DNA of 64,000 nucleotides, from the NCBI GenBank assembly GCA_017311185.1, contig JAESUZ010002551.1, forward strand, positions 434,001 through 498,000, given 5' to 3'. The notes under the pieces were generated by a model. It saw nothing but the letters and a program-made list of their open reading frames with translations, ran no database searches and was not told where the DNA came from. This document shows, one piece after another, positions 21,953 to 33,200 of the stretch; the first letter of the stretch is position 1; each line of letters begins with the position of its first letter. Source of the stretch: Proteles cristata cristata. Taxonomy: Eukaryota; Chordata; Mammalia; Carnivora; Hyaenidae. Made by a program: the position numbers and the translations under genes.

Positions 21953-22576
21953 ATATCTTATTTTATAATCATCTGAAAAATAGCATAGTTGAATAGAAAC
22001 CATGGCCATAGAATCACATAGAGTCATAATAGAAGTGGAATTGATGTTATATTGTATTTTGGGCATCCTTAGTTGAGTCTAGACATGACCCAAATTGTTC
22101 ATCATCATACTGTAGCAGTGTCATGCATATGTTTAAAATTATTTAATTGCATAGTTTCTTTTGTTAAACTTCACTCTATAAAACACTGCACAATAATAAG
22201 ACAGTTTTTTAAGGTTGTGTGAAGTGTTTGAGCTTAACAAAGTTTTCCTTTGTATCAATACCCAAAAGAAAAAATCAAAGTGACTCATGTCACCAAAAGA
22301 AACAGGAAAGAAATACTCTTTTAAACACCTACTCACAGCTGTTACCATAAATTGTTGTAGACTTATCATGTAAGATGGAAAAATTACAGTAAAACAACAT
22401 AACTGTCTTGGGGATTGATTTTTATTTCCTTTCCACTGGGAAGGTAAATGACCCTTACTTGACAGTAAAAATAATTTTTCCCATTTTAGTGCAGGTGAAA
22501 ATAAAAGAGGTTTTGATGTTTGTATTGAGTTATCATTCTGTAATGATACTCTAAAATATATTTTCATATTATTTTT
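21953..22576. other. single-copy DNA with a 142-aa open frame
   Basis: A minus-strand frame spans 22139-22567 (142 aa, rich in S, F, L and K), unusually long for AT-rich DNA here. It shows no domain, signal or splice context that I recognise. Chance is the likelier explanation. Confidence 0.35.
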
Positions 22577-22585
22577 AAAAATTCT

Positions 22586-22799
22586 GGGATGCCTGGGTGG
22601 CTCAGTTGTTAAGCATCTGACTTTGACTCAAGCCATGATCTCATGGTTTGTGAGTTCGAATCCTACATCAGGTGAGCACGAGTTCCGATTTGGGTAATAG
22701 GATCCCTGCTTGGAGTGAGCCCCAATTCTCTCTCTTTCCCTCTCCCTTTATCTTTCTCTCTCGTTTCCCCTTACTCACTTGTGCCCTCTTTCTCAAAAA
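22586..22799 (+). mobile_element. carnivore tRNA-Lys SINE with atypical middle
   Basis: Normal head (GGGATGCCTGGGTGGCTCAG) and CT-rich tail, but after GAATCCTACATCAGG the expected GGCTCTGTGCTGACAG body is replaced by about 45 bp containing TGAGCACGAGTTCCG and GGGTAATAGGATCCC. The flanks AAATTCT (22579-22585 and 22800-22806) are a short duplication. Confidence 0.85.
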
Positions 22800-22884
22800 T
22801 AAATTCTAAATCATGTACTATCAATAAAAATAAAATGTAACAATTTTTAAGTGATGAAGAAAAAATCTTTTAGGTTAAAATTAG

Positions 22885-24505
22885 ATGTATATACCACAAA
22901 GACCCCAGATAGCCAGAGCAGTTTTGAAAAAGCAAAGCAAAGCTGGAGGTATCATAATTCCAAATTTCAAATTATACTACAAAGCTATAGTAATAGAAAC
23001 AGTATGGTACTTGCATAAAAATAGACACATAGATCAATGGAACAGAATAGAAAACCCAGAAATAAACACATAATTATGTAGCCAGTTAATCTCCAACAAA
23101 CAAGGCAAGAATATGTAAAGGGAAAAAGGCTGTACCTTCAACAAATGAAGCTTGGAAAACTGAACTGCTTTTGTATACCATACACAAAAATAAACTCAAA
23201 ATAGATTGAAAATCTAAATCTGAGACCTCAAGCCATAAAACTTCTAGAAGAGAGCACAGGCATTGATTTCTCTGACATCAGTCATAGCAACATTTTTTTT
23301 TTCTGGATATGTTTCCTGAAGCAAGAGAAATAAAAGCAAAAATAAACTATTGGGATTACATCAAAAAGAAAAAAGAAAAAGCTTCTGCACAGTTAAGGAA
23401 ACAATCAACAAAACTAAAAGATAGTCTATTAAATGGGAGAACATATTTGCAAATGAAATACCTGATAAAAAGTATCTAAAATATGTAAAGAACTTATGAA
23501 ACTCAACACCCAACAAAGCAATTTTTAAAAATGGGCAGAAGGGACACCTATGTGGCTCAGCTGGTGAAGCGTCTGACTCTCGATCTCACCTCAGGCTTAA
23601 TTTCAGGGTCTTGAGTTCAAGTCCCGCATTAGGCTCTATGCTGAGTGTGGAGCCTACTTAAAAGATAAATAAAAATGGGCAGAATATATAAACAGACATT
23701 TCTCCAAAGAAGACATACAGATGGAAAGTATATACATAAAAAGATGCTCGACATCACTCATCATGAAGGCACTGCAAATCAAAACTACAATGAGGTATCA
23801 ACTGACATCTGTCAGAATGGCTAAAATCAGAAGCACAATAAACAGCAAGCATTGGCAAGGATGTGGAGAAAAAGGAACGCTTTTGCACTGTGGGTGGGAA
23901 TGTAAACTGGTGCAGCCACTGTGGAAGACAGTATTGAGGTTCCTCAAAAAGTTAAAAAAAGAACTACCCATGATCCATAGATCACACTACTGTATATTTA
24001 CTAACACAAAAGAATACAGAAACATTAAATCAAAAGGATACATACACCTCTATGTTTATTGAAGCATTACGTACAATAGCCAAACTATGGAGGCAGCCAA
24101 GTGTCCCCCCTTAGATGAATAGCTAAAGAAGTGGTGTGTGTATATATATATATATTATTCAGTCGTAAAAGAATAAAAGCTTGCCATTTGCAACAACATG
24201 GGTGGAGCTAGAGAGTATGGTACTAAGTGAAATAAGTCAGAGAAAGACAGATACTATAGGATTTCGCTCATATGTGGAATTTAATTAACAAAACAAATGG
24301 GGGGGGAACCCCAAAAATCAGACTCTTAACTATAGAGATGGTTAAAAGTTAGGTGGGGGGATGCGTGAAAGGAGTGAAGGGGATTAAGAGTATAATTATC
24401 GTGATGGGCACTGAGTAATGTATGGAATTGTTGAATCAGTATGTTGTATACCAGTTGCTAATGTAACATTGTATGTTAACTATACTGGAAATAATATATA
24501 CATAT
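22885..24505 (+). mobile_element. old LINE-1, 5'-truncated, with 3' end
   Basis: Sense ORF2 from CCACAAAGACCCCAGATAGCC, CAGTATGGTACTTGCATAAA, GGATGTGGAGAAAAAGGAACG, AATGTAAACTGGTGCAGCCAC to 3' UTR sequence and a terminal TG run. Readable ORF2 pieces lie at 22885-23073 ([30 protein letters not shown]) and 23721-24062 ([40 protein letters not shown]). Stops and an inserted SINE (23541-23670) show it is dead. Confidence 0.88.
23541..23670 (+). mobile_element. older short carnivore SINE inside L1, perfect TSD
   Basis: GGGACACCTATGTGGCTCAG head and GAGTTCAAGTCCCGC B-box region, then TAGGCTCTATGCTGAGTGTGG and AGCCTACTTAA with no CT-rich stretch, only AAGATAAAT. The 14-bp TSD AAAAATGGGCAGAA is identical at 23527-23540 and 23671-23684, and joining the flanks restores L1 sequence. 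Confidence 0.93.
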
Positions 24506-24509
24506 ATAC

Positions 24510-24552
<43 letters not shown>
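24506..24552. repeat. (TG)n microsatellite
   Basis: About 20 TG units (from about 24513) after a short ATATACGTATG lead-in at the tail of the L1. Confidence 0.95.
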
Positions 24553-24555
<3 letters not shown>

Positions 24556-24569
24556 CTATTGTTTCTGTT

Positions 24570-24670
24570 TCTCTAGTCAGAAAGCTGACTAATCTATTAC
24601 TCAGTCACATATTGCATTACACATGGAAGATTGTTGGTACTCAATAGCTATTATATGAATAAAGGAACAC
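24570..24670 (+). repeat. possible L2 3'-end relic
   Basis: GGTACTCAATAGCTATTATATG then AATAAAGGAAC is similar in layout to the L2 end (ggtgctcaataaatatttgttgaatgaa). Short and diverged. Confidence 0.35.
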
Positions 24671-25976
24671 ACATCAATCTTTTAAATCCTCCTAGGTTTT
24701 GTTTAGAACCAAGCTGCAGAATCATGAGAGGGTGTGACTGAGACCCAGTCAGTACAATTAGCAACCAAAATTTGATCGGACTAGTTTATTAGCTTATTAC
24801 GTAGCATTTATGATGAAGCGTTTAATAAGTTAGTAGTGACATTATACATTATGGTCCCTAAAATAGTAGCATAGCAACTTGTGCATATTACACAAATATT
24901 TGTTGGTTTGAGTTGATGTTGTTTGAGTAAAATGCCTCAGTAAATTCCATTTAGGTTGAAGAGTTCTGTTTTGCATAGTGTTATTTTTCCAGTTAAGGGG
25001 CATCCATGCCGTCTTAATGCTACCACATCTTGTCACGAGAATACCATGTTTTGACAAGGGCCTCAATCATAGCTCTAGTTTCTTCTTTTTCTAAAAGCTG
25101 CAGCATTAAGCTCTAACTACTCCCCACCCCCAACAGGATGCTCTGCTCTGATTGGCAGGGTGAGTTTGAAGGTGGGCCTGCTGAGACTCTGACCACACTG
25201 ATTACATTCTCCAGAGTTGTGGTAATGAAATTGGAAGCCACCTTTGTGAAGCAAAAAGCCTCAGAGTAATTGCTATGTGCTGGAACCTTCCCTCTCGTTT
25301 GGAAAACAGAAATAAACAGTGCGTTTTCCTCATGAACCTACTGTATTTACCAATATTGTTTACGGGGTATACTTTGCCAGTTGACATTACTTTAGTAAAC
25401 TTATTATTATATGGTCAACACCTGCCCCATAAATATAGAATAGAGAAGTTATATTATATTTGTGTTTGGTGAAATGAAGTGTTACCCAAACTCTGATGTG
25501 GGGAAGACCTTCGGTGCTCTCTATATTTATGGGAGCTATGTACCACTTAACATATACCAAATTCAGTAAGCAAACATGCTTGACTCAAAGTTCAACTTTA
25601 CATGATCTCTGTGACCGGAGATTAGGTCATTTGGTGTCTAATGTATAGTTTTAACTAAGTTAGAATTCTAAATAAGTTTTAAATTTTTAAATTTGCTTTT
25701 CCAGTTTTTACTGAATAGCTGCATATTAAATAAAAGCAAGACTTGTACACTGTGTTGATGGGTTTTTCACTTATCTACATAGGAAACCATCAGAAGTTTG
25801 CTTCAAGATTAGATATTCCTTAAGAAGATATAATTAGAAAGTACAGAGCCTTATCTTCTTCTAAAGCAGCATGACATAAAGGTGAAAGAGAAACTGAAGC
25901 CAGGGAGATCTGGACTTGTATTTCAGCTGCTCTTTGCAGCCCTGTGTTCTTCGATAACTCATCTAAACTGTCTGAA
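24671..25976. other. single-copy DNA
   Basis: No gene recognised. The frames at 24842-25066, 25202-25387 and 25275-25472 are short with no domain. Confidence 0.45.
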
Positions 25977-25994
25977 CTCTGATTTCATTATTTA

Positions 25995-26215
25995 TTTATT
26001 TAAAAAATTTTTTTATTCTTTATTTATTTCTGAGATAGAGAGAGACAGCATGAGCAGGGGAGGGTAAAAGAAAGGGAGACACAGAATCTGAAGCAGGCTC
26101 CAGGCTCTGAGTTAGCCGTCAGCACAGAGCCCGACGCGGGGCTCGAACCCACAAACACGAGATCATGACCTGAGCCGAAGTCAGACGCCCAGCCAACTGA
26201 GCAAACCCAATGCCC
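25995..26215 (-). mobile_element. feline tRNA-Lys SINE with perfect TSD
   Basis: Antisense copy from TTTATTTAAAAAATTT to ACCCAATGCCC. The 18-bp TSD CTCTGATTTCATTATTTA is identical at 25977-25994 and 26216-26233. The head has diverged (GAGCAAACCCAATGCCCC instead of GCCACCCAGGCGCCCC), so it is not recent despite the preserved TSD. Confidence 0.94.
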
Positions 26216-26233
26216 CTCTGATTTCATTATTTA

Positions 26234-27069
26234 AAAATACAGACCCTATCCTGTAAGGCTAATTTAAGTGTTTAGGGGTAATTTTTCTAATGAGCCAGAA
26301 TCTCTGATAAACTATAAATAAATATTTGTTGTTGTGACTGCTTCCATACTATTCTTGTCCTTTTAGTAAAATATTTTATCGTCTAATTACTATAATCCTC
26401 CCATTTCTACTTCTCTTACTGTGAAGACAGAAATAAAACTACTGTCATCACCAGCAACCACAAAGGCATTGATGAAGGTCTACTGTTTCTACTTGGTGTT
26501 AGACAATAGGGCTGTAAGAAATATAAAATGAACACAGGTTTCCAACCTCTTTCCTCACATCTGTTTTCATTACTACTGAAGAGGAATCTGGTCAGGACCT
26601 TCTAGAAGAAATTATGGCATGAGCATAAGGGGCCAAATCCCTTGAATCAATTAGCAATGATCTTCATTTCTCAGATGAGGAATTGAGACCTGTAGAAATA
26701 AAGTCATCTCATAAATAACTTTGATGTATTTTTGAAAATATTTAACCCAGCTACTTTCATGCTGTGTGGCTAAATTCCAAAGTACAAGGCTATCTTCAAC
26801 CTAGGGTTCCCATACGTAAGGCATTGCCATTATTCTCTGCTTTCCTTGGACTGAAGAAATGATATAACCAGTTGATGTAGAGAATGCCTCTTCTACCAAA
26901 GATACTAAAGACTCCACAATCTTTTATCTCTTGGAAGATAAAACACGATTAATATCCATTGAGGAACTCATTCTCCAATGAGAAATATGGGAAAGTTACC
27001 AGTTTTTCCAGTTGAATTCAACATCCATTGTTCTGCCTCCTTTATTTAGAAACAGCCCTTGTCATTATA
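26234..27069. other. single-copy DNA with a probable MIR relic
   Basis: At about 26640-26740, CATTTCTCAGATGAGGAATTG then AGACCTGTAGAAATAAAG looks like antisense MIR. The rest is unassigned. Confidence 0.4.
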
Positions 27070-27083
27070 AATATGTTGCAGTG

Positions 27084-27300
27084 GGGGCGCCTGGGTGGCT
27101 TAGTCGGTTAAGTGTCCGACTTTCGCTTAGGTCATGATCTCGTGGTTCGTGGGTTCGAGTCCCGCGTCGGGCTCTGTGCTGACTGCCAGCTCTGAGCCTG
27201 GAGCCTGTTTCAGTCTGTGACTCCCTCTCTCTCTGACCCTCCCCTGCTCACGCTGTCTCTCTCTCTCTTTGAAATAAATAAAAATAAAATATATATATAT
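27084..27300 (+). mobile_element. young feline SINE with intact Pol III boxes
   Basis: GGGGGCGCCTGGGTGGCTTAG to an AATAAAAATAAAATATATAT tail. The B box at 27152-27162, GGTTCGAGTCC, fits the tRNA B-box consensus GGTTCGANTCC, and the A-box region TGGCTTAGTCGGTTAAG is unbroken. The 13-bp TSD ATATGTTGCAGTG is identical at 27071-27083 and 27301-27313. The frames at 27127-27342 and 27217-27579 are SINE read-through. Confidence 0.96.
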
Positions 27301-27393
27301 ATATGTTGCAGTGAATACCCTTGCACATTCATCTTGGCTCACATGGCAGGTGTGTCTGTAGAATGTGTTCCTGGAAGTAAAATAAGAAGGTCC

Positions 27394-27590
27394 AGGGCGT
27401 CTGGGTGGCTCAGAAGGTTAAGCGACCTACTCAGGTCAGATCTTGCCGTTCGTGGGTTTGAGCCCGGCATCAGGCTCTGTGCTGACAGCTCAGAGCCGGA
27501 AGCCTGTTTCGGATCCTGTGTCTCTCTCTCTCTGCTGCTACCCCACTCATTCTCTGTCTCAAAAAAATATAAACTATAAAAAAATTTAAA
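27394..27590 (+). mobile_element. feline tRNA-Lys SINE
   Basis: AGGGCGTCTGGGTGGCTCAG head with a deletion in the tRNA part (AAGCGACCTACTCAGGTCAG, missing about 10 bp), body GGCTCTGTGCTGACAG, tail AAAAAAATATAAACTATAAA. The flanks AAGAAGGTC occur at about 27384-27392 and 27591-27599. It lies about 80 bp from the preceding SINE. Confidence 0.9.
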
Positions 27591-27774
27591 AAGAAGGTCT
27601 GGGGATATACATTTTTTAAAAATCCTGATGGAGAGTACAAAATTGCTGTCTGTTGGATTTTTCACTTGTTTACCTGGCAGCTAGTCTCTGCCCATCTGTG
27701 AAACTGACAGTTAGTCATGTTTCTGTACGATGGAATATTGAGAATTGAGACAGGTTTATATAAAGTGAATGAAT

Positions 27775-28039
27775 TTTTTGTTAATTTTTTTATTTCTGAG
27801 AGAGACACAGGTGAGTAGGTGAATGAATTTTTTTGTTAATTTTTTATTTATTTCTGAGAGAGACAGCATGAGCAGGGGGAGGGTTAGAGGGAGAGGGAGA
27901 CACAGAATCCAAAGACAGGCTTCAGGCTCTGAGCTAGCTGTTAGTACAGAGCCTGACGCGGGGCTCAAACCCATGAACCATGGGATCATGACCTGAGCCG
28001 AAGTCGGACACTTAACCGACTGAGTCACCCAGGGGCCCC
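27775..28039 (-). mobile_element. feline SINE with tandem duplication of its tail and flank
   Basis: Antisense copy ending GTCACCCAGGGGCCCC. A unit of roughly 55 bp starting GTGAATGAATTTTTTGTTAA (part of the left TSD plus T-tail plus GAGAGAGACA) occurs twice in tandem, at about 27766-27820 and from 27821. The TSD is TAAAGTGAATGAAT (27761-27774) and TAAAGTGAATCAAT (28040-28053). The 98-aa frame at 27756-28052 is read-through. Confidence 0.9.
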
Positions 28040-28129
28040 TAAAGTGAATCAATCTTAAGACATGTTAAGAAAACAGAGTAAAGTTTAGAATGAGTATATC
28101 ATTCTGTCATTTTTTAAAATTCTGGACCT

Positions 28130-28505
28130 TAGCTTAATTTCATTTTGTTAAATTGTGAAAAATACATGACATTGAAATTTACCATCTTAGCCACTGTAAA
28201 GTTTAAAGTTCAATAGCATTGGGGCACCTGAGTGGCTCAATTTGTTAGGCGTCCAACTCTTGGTTTTGGTTCATGTCATGATCTCATGTTCCATGAGTTC
28301 AAGCCCCACATCCGGTTCTGTGCTGGCATTTCAGAGCCTGCTTGAGATTCTTTCTCCTTCCAACCCCCTCCCCCACTCTCACTGTCTCTGTCTCAAATAA
28401 AATAAAATAAATAAAATAAAATAAAATAAAACTTAAAGTTCTATAGTGTTATGTATATTTACATTGTGAAACAGATTTCCAGGATGTTTTTATCTTGCAA
28501 ATTGG
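28130..28505 (-). mobile_element. old LINE-1 3'-end fragment
   Basis: AAATTGTGAAAAATACATGACATT, AAATTTACCATCTTAGCCAC, then GTATATTTACATTGTGAAACAG and TTTTTATCTTGCAAATTGG match the antisense 3' UTR of old mammalian L1 (aaatacacataacataaaatttaccatcttaacc). The SINE at 28221-28432 splits it. Confidence 0.65.
28221..28432 (+). mobile_element. carnivore tRNA-Lys SINE, older subfamily
   Basis: GGGGCACCTGAGTGGCTCAA head with the CCAACTCTTGGTTTTGG variant, shortened body (GTGCTGGCATTTCAGAGCC, then TGCTTGAGATTC) and an (AAATA)n tail at 28393-28432. The flanks TTAAAGTTCAATAGCATT (28203-28220) and TTAAAGTTCTATAGTGTT (28433-28450) are a diverged TSD. Confidence 0.9.
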
Positions 28506-28640
28506 AAGCTATATTATATATATATGATATAATGAATATATATATGATATAATCTATTTGTATATAATTTATGCAAAAATGTATAAATGATCAGGTACTT
28601 ATATAGATAATATATATAAGTAATTTAGCCCCCACAGAAA
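28506..28640. repeat. AT-rich simple sequence
   Basis: TATATATATATGATATAATG-like unit repeated twice, then further AT-rich sequence. Confidence 0.7.
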
Positions 28641-28959
28641 ATACTTTTAAGAATAGAGCAAAGTATCATCTTCATTCATTACTAAGAGAATATTTTTATT
28701 CCCCCAAGATATAATCACTCTTACGAGTTCAATATGTATCCCAATGATTATTTTAAATAACCTTTTAAATGTATATGTACATATAAAAATACAACGATGT
28801 ATTTAATGATAATCTGCTATTTTCTTTTTGAAGATAACACTCTTTTGGTGTTACATTTGTGTCAGTAAATGTAATTCTACCTCATTCATTTTAACGATCA
28901 TTTAAATATATGATAATTCTTGATTATATGTAATGCTTTCACTACCATCTTTTCTTTTA
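28641..28959. other. AT-rich DNA, nothing recognised
   Basis: No gene or clear repeat. It may be part of the flanking old L1 fragments. Confidence 0.4.
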
Positions 28960-29840
28960 ACTATTTTAGGTTTAATACACATATAAAAAAGTGAATGTAG
29001 TAGTCAACCTTTCTGGTAAACCCTCAGAATAACCACTATCCTGACTTTTAAGGACATAGGTTCGTTTTGCCCCTTTTTGTACTTCAGGTGAATAGAATGA
29101 TACATGACATTTTTTGGTGTGTGTCTGTTTAATTTCATTCAGTATCATGTTTGCAGTCTTTATCCCTACTGTTGTATATAGTGGTAGCTCTTTCATTCTC
29201 ATTGCCATATATCCCATATATCACATTGTTAGAAGAGCACACAATTTCTTTTTTATTCTTCTTTTGATGAGCATTTAGGGGCTTGAATTGGGGGCTACCA
29301 TAACTAGTGCTGCTATAGACAGTCTCATTCATGCCTTTTGGTACACATATGTACACACTTTGTTGGTTTTATATCTGAGAGTTGAATTGTCTATTCAGAG
29401 TATAAATAGATTTAGCAGATCTTGGCCTACATTTTCCAAAGCACATGCATTAATTTGCAATCTTGTCAGTAGTATATAAATAAACAATTTATTCACATCA
29501 TTGTTACATTTGGCATTTTTGGTTATTGAAAATTTTTTAAATATTTATTTATTTTTGAAAGAGAGAGACAGAGCATTAGCTGAGGAGGAGCAGCGAGAGA
29601 GGGAGACACAAAATCCAAAGCAGGCTCCAGGTTCTAAGTTATCAGCACAGAGCCCAATGGTGGACTTGAACCCACAAACCTGGAGATCATGACCTGAGCC
29701 AAAGTTGGCTAATTAACTCACTGAGCCCCCCAGCCCCAGTCTCCCCTGATTATTTTTATTATGGGCACTGGATGCGTGTGTAGTGGTATCACATTGTGAC
29801 AGACATACACATGGTATTATATCCATTGGCCATTTCTAGG
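28960..29840 (-). mobile_element. old LINE-1 3'-region fragment
   Basis: Antisense landmarks in order: TAACCACTATCCTGACTTTTAA, TTCGTTTTGCCCCTTTTTG, TTTTGGTACACATATGTACAC, GTGTAGTGGTATCACATTGTG. These belong to an L1M-type element. The SINE at 29532-29738 interrupts it. The frames at 28972-29479 are remnants. Confidence 0.7.
29532..29738 (-). mobile_element. feline tRNA-Lys SINE
   Basis: Antisense copy from TTTTTTAAATATTTATTTAT to GAGCCCCCCAGCCCCAG, inserted in the old L1. The A-box region is altered (TTGGCTAATTAACTCACTGAG). The frame at 29501-29692 is read-through. Confidence 0.88.
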
Positions 29841-32012
29841 AATATGATGAAGAACTTTAATGTTGTCCTTAAGGAACTAGAACTTCAGTGTCGGCTTTAC
29901 AAGGAATATTACTTTTTACTGCATACTTTTTGGTATTATTTGAAAATTTTGCCATGTACATGCATTACCTATTTAAAGTATTCTTTTATTTCATCTCATT
30001 TTTCATTTTTAAGGGAATACTTAAGCTTAGAGTCCTAGAGCCTCTAGTCTGCACAGCAATTCAGTTTTGACCTCAAAGCCACCAGGAGTAGGACAATCAC
30101 GTCCCTCATGGAAGTACAAAGCACTACATTTTTTTGCATAGATTGGGGAGATAGGACACAGATAAAGAAATAAGACTGGAACCCTGGTGGAATGTGAAGA
30201 GTCATATATCCAGGGTTTCTGATATATAACTTTGGTTCTTTCCTTTACCAGATTACAGACTCAGTAAGATTGCACATGCATGAGTGCACACGTACGCACA
30301 CACACACCATCTCCAGGGAGCCAGTCGAGAGTTATGAAGGTGAATGCTTGTCTCTGTCTTCTCCACACTGGACTATAGATTCATACTGACCAAAGGGGAA
30401 GTCAAGGGAAATGCCATTACCCTGGAATATAGGGTCTTGACCATCAGCTCACAGTTGTTAAAAGGTAAAGAATGCAAGGGCAAGGTATAGACTTAAGTCT
30501 TTATGACAACATTTTTATTTGTAATTACGTATGAATAGAATTACCCTAAATGACTCAACTGGTTGATGACTAGGATTTTGAGAGAATTGTACTGTTGGGA
30601 AAATCCATGCTTGGTTAGCTACCTGTGATTGCCCTGAAAACCTACTGGAAAAAGGTTTGCACCAGTCCTAAGTGCTGTCATGTTGCAGAGCCTTTAGCAG
30701 AGGGTCTATATGTCCCCAGTGATCTCGTGAGTGTGGCTGTGGAGATCACTGGTCAAGGGAACACCTCACAGTGGATCAAAGCAATTACTTTGTGCCTCTG
30801 CCAGAAAAGTTTGAGCTTGTGATTATTCTGTTCTGCTTTTCAAACAGGAATATTTATTGTGCTGTTTATTTCTCCAAACATTGCTATTGTATAAGATGGG
30901 AATGGTCACATTTATAATTAGAATTTTGTTGTAGTACTGTGAGGACTCACATCTGGATTTGATTAAGATAAATCGTTTTACCCAGAGAGGCCAGTGTCAG
31001 GACAGAATGACTTAATGTACCTTTGGGTTGTGCACTTTGGGGAGAGGACAAGTACAGTTGTATTGTAAGTGAAATAATTATGTTACTGAAGTTACTCATA
31101 AAGTTGTGTACATGTGTGTCTACTGGGCAGCTAAGAGATGAAATGCAAAGGACTAAATTTAACACCCTCGTTTCTCTGCATTTCATACATTAACAGCCCA
31201 CTCCATCCTTTCTTCAGGACCTTTTTTGTGCGACCAGTGTCATGGCTGTTCCTGACCTTCCTTTTTTCTCTGTAGCTAGAGACTCATCTGACATGAGGCT
31301 GACTTGTACTACTCATCACTTTAGCCATAGTCATTGGCCCAGTGATGGCAACAAAGCAAACATTTTTGGGATTTAGTATGCAGATGCTAGAGTGGAAAAT
31401 AACACATTCCTTTGAGTTCACTTAGCTTTGCTAATAACAGTCTAGAGCCTTGTGTGCACATAGTATTATCACCTCCTGTCACGTGGAGAGACTCTACCTT
31501 TGACACAATCACATGACCAACCCAAAGAAAAAGCAGAGCTGAGAAAAACTGGACACAGAGTGACTCTTAAAGTCACCAATACCTGTGTAGCCTCCATGTA
31601 TCCCTGAATTTGAACTTTCTACAATTCTATAGCAAAGCAAGAACTAATCAAATAGAGAAATCATGGGTAAGAGGCAAGATATTTAAGTGATGGGAACCTA
31701 ACTCTGAATCAACCTGAATTGTCCACATTTGCTAATTTTTTGTGGGTATTTAGAAAATCATGGTCATAATAGATCCAAAACTGCTTCATGTAAAGAAAAA
31801 TGTTTTAGCTTGTCACACTTTAAAATTCATGTCTTCATTATTTAAAGATGAACATTTATATAAGTAGGTATACGATTTCATATAATGCTTGATATGTGGT
31901 TTTCTACCCCGTTTGTTTTCGGCCTATGAATCAAACACAGTTTAAGAGAATATCAAATAATTGAAAAATAAGTATTTAAAATGAAAAGAAATAGTTTATT
32001 AAATATATTATT
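29841..32012. other. single-copy DNA
   Basis: No gene, RNA or young repeat recognised over 2.1 kb. A short CA run lies at about 30296-30306. The frames at 29796-30070, 30625-30822 and 30947-31186 are short and domain-free. Confidence 0.45.
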
Positions 32013-32203
32013 ACTTTTTTGAATTTATGTATTTTGAGAGAGAACGAGAGAGGCAGAGAGAGAAGGAGAGAGAGAATCCCAAGCAGGCTCCGTGTTGTCA
32101 GTGTAGATCCTGACACAGAGCTCTAACTCACAAACTGTGAGATTATAACCTGAGCCAAAACCAAGAGTCAGATGCTTAACCAACTGAGCCACCCAGGTGG
32201 TCC
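32013..32203 (-). mobile_element. carnivore tRNA-Lys SINE, older subfamily
   Basis: Antisense copy with AGCCAAAACCAAGAGTCAG, the complement of the older GACTCTTGGTTTTGGCT variant, and ending GAGCCACCCAGGTGGTCC. The body is short (GGCTCCGTGTTGTCAGTG). No convincing TSD. Confidence 0.87.
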
Positions 32204-32945
32204 TATAATATTTCATCGAAACAGGTGTTTACAATAAAGTCATAAGTCTATTCTCAATTATGCATAATATGCGGTTATGATTATTACAAGTAAAGTAGAG
32301 ATATGTTCTTCTTAACAGGTATTTAACATGACCTAATAACCTATGTAGAAAGATAAACAGGAAGAAATCAAGATATGTTCTGCTATAAGAGCATAATTTT
32401 GTATTTTATTTAAGATCGAGTCTTACTATGATATTAAAAACTGTGCTTAATGGTAGGAGCCTAAAGTGAATTCTAACTGTGTTAAGCCAGTTTAGCAAGT
32501 TGATATAATTCAATCCCTTGAATGTATCACATTTTTCAAATGATGCCTTGTGGAAATAGACATCATGCTGCCTGGTTTGAAATAGAAAGCACTGTAAAAG
32601 TCTAATCCCTTCAATATGTCACTTTGTCCATTTTCTCAGTTGAAATGACAAAATGAGACTTTGCAACTGATGTTTTGAAGGAGTTATAATCAAGCAGCAT
32701 CCTGTGCTCAGTTAACAGACTGTACCCAGAACGAACAGGTGTGAGGGGAAACTGAATGGAACTTATTATTTACCTGGACTTCAAAAGACTGCATTTTCCC
32801 TCACACACTGGCAAAATCAGATGTTATATCATAAGGTTGAATCTTGTCTCTACACTGTATTTTAAACTGTTTAGCTATATGATGACCCTCTGATACAGTA
32901 GCAGAAAGGATGGGAGGGAAGAAACTGCTTGCTTAAGCAGATGTT
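32204..32945. other. single-copy DNA
   Basis: Nothing recognised. Confidence 0.45.
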
Positions 32946-32960
32946 AGGATGATATGCTTT

Positions 32961-33185
32961 TTAAAAAAAAAAAAACCACAAACATTTATTTATTTTTGAG
33001 AGACAGAGAGACCATGAGCCAGGGAAGGGAAAAGAGAGAAGGAAACACAGAATCTGAAGCAGGCTTCGGGCTCTGAGCAAGCTGTCAGCACAGAGTTCAA
33101 TGCAGGGCTCAAACCCAGGAACTGTAAGATCATGACCTGAGCTGAAGTCAGACACTCAACCCAACTGAGCCATGCCGGCACCCCT
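32961..33185 (-). mobile_element. feline tRNA-Lys SINE
   Basis: Antisense copy. The tail is T-poor and starts with a TTAAAAAAAAAAAAACCACAA stretch in sense-A orientation, unlike a normal T-tail. It ends GAGCCATGCCGGCACCCC. The flanks AGGATGATATGCTTT (32946-32960) and AGAATCATTTGCTTT (33186-33200) look like a diverged TSD. Confidence 0.87.
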
Positions 33186-33200
33186 AGAATCATTTGCTTT

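Noticed and set aside
32961..33000. Two separate elements at the A-rich left edge of the SINE
   Set aside because: TTAAAAAAAAAAAAACCACAA could suggest another tail, but the flanks fit a single SINE with a diverged TSD.
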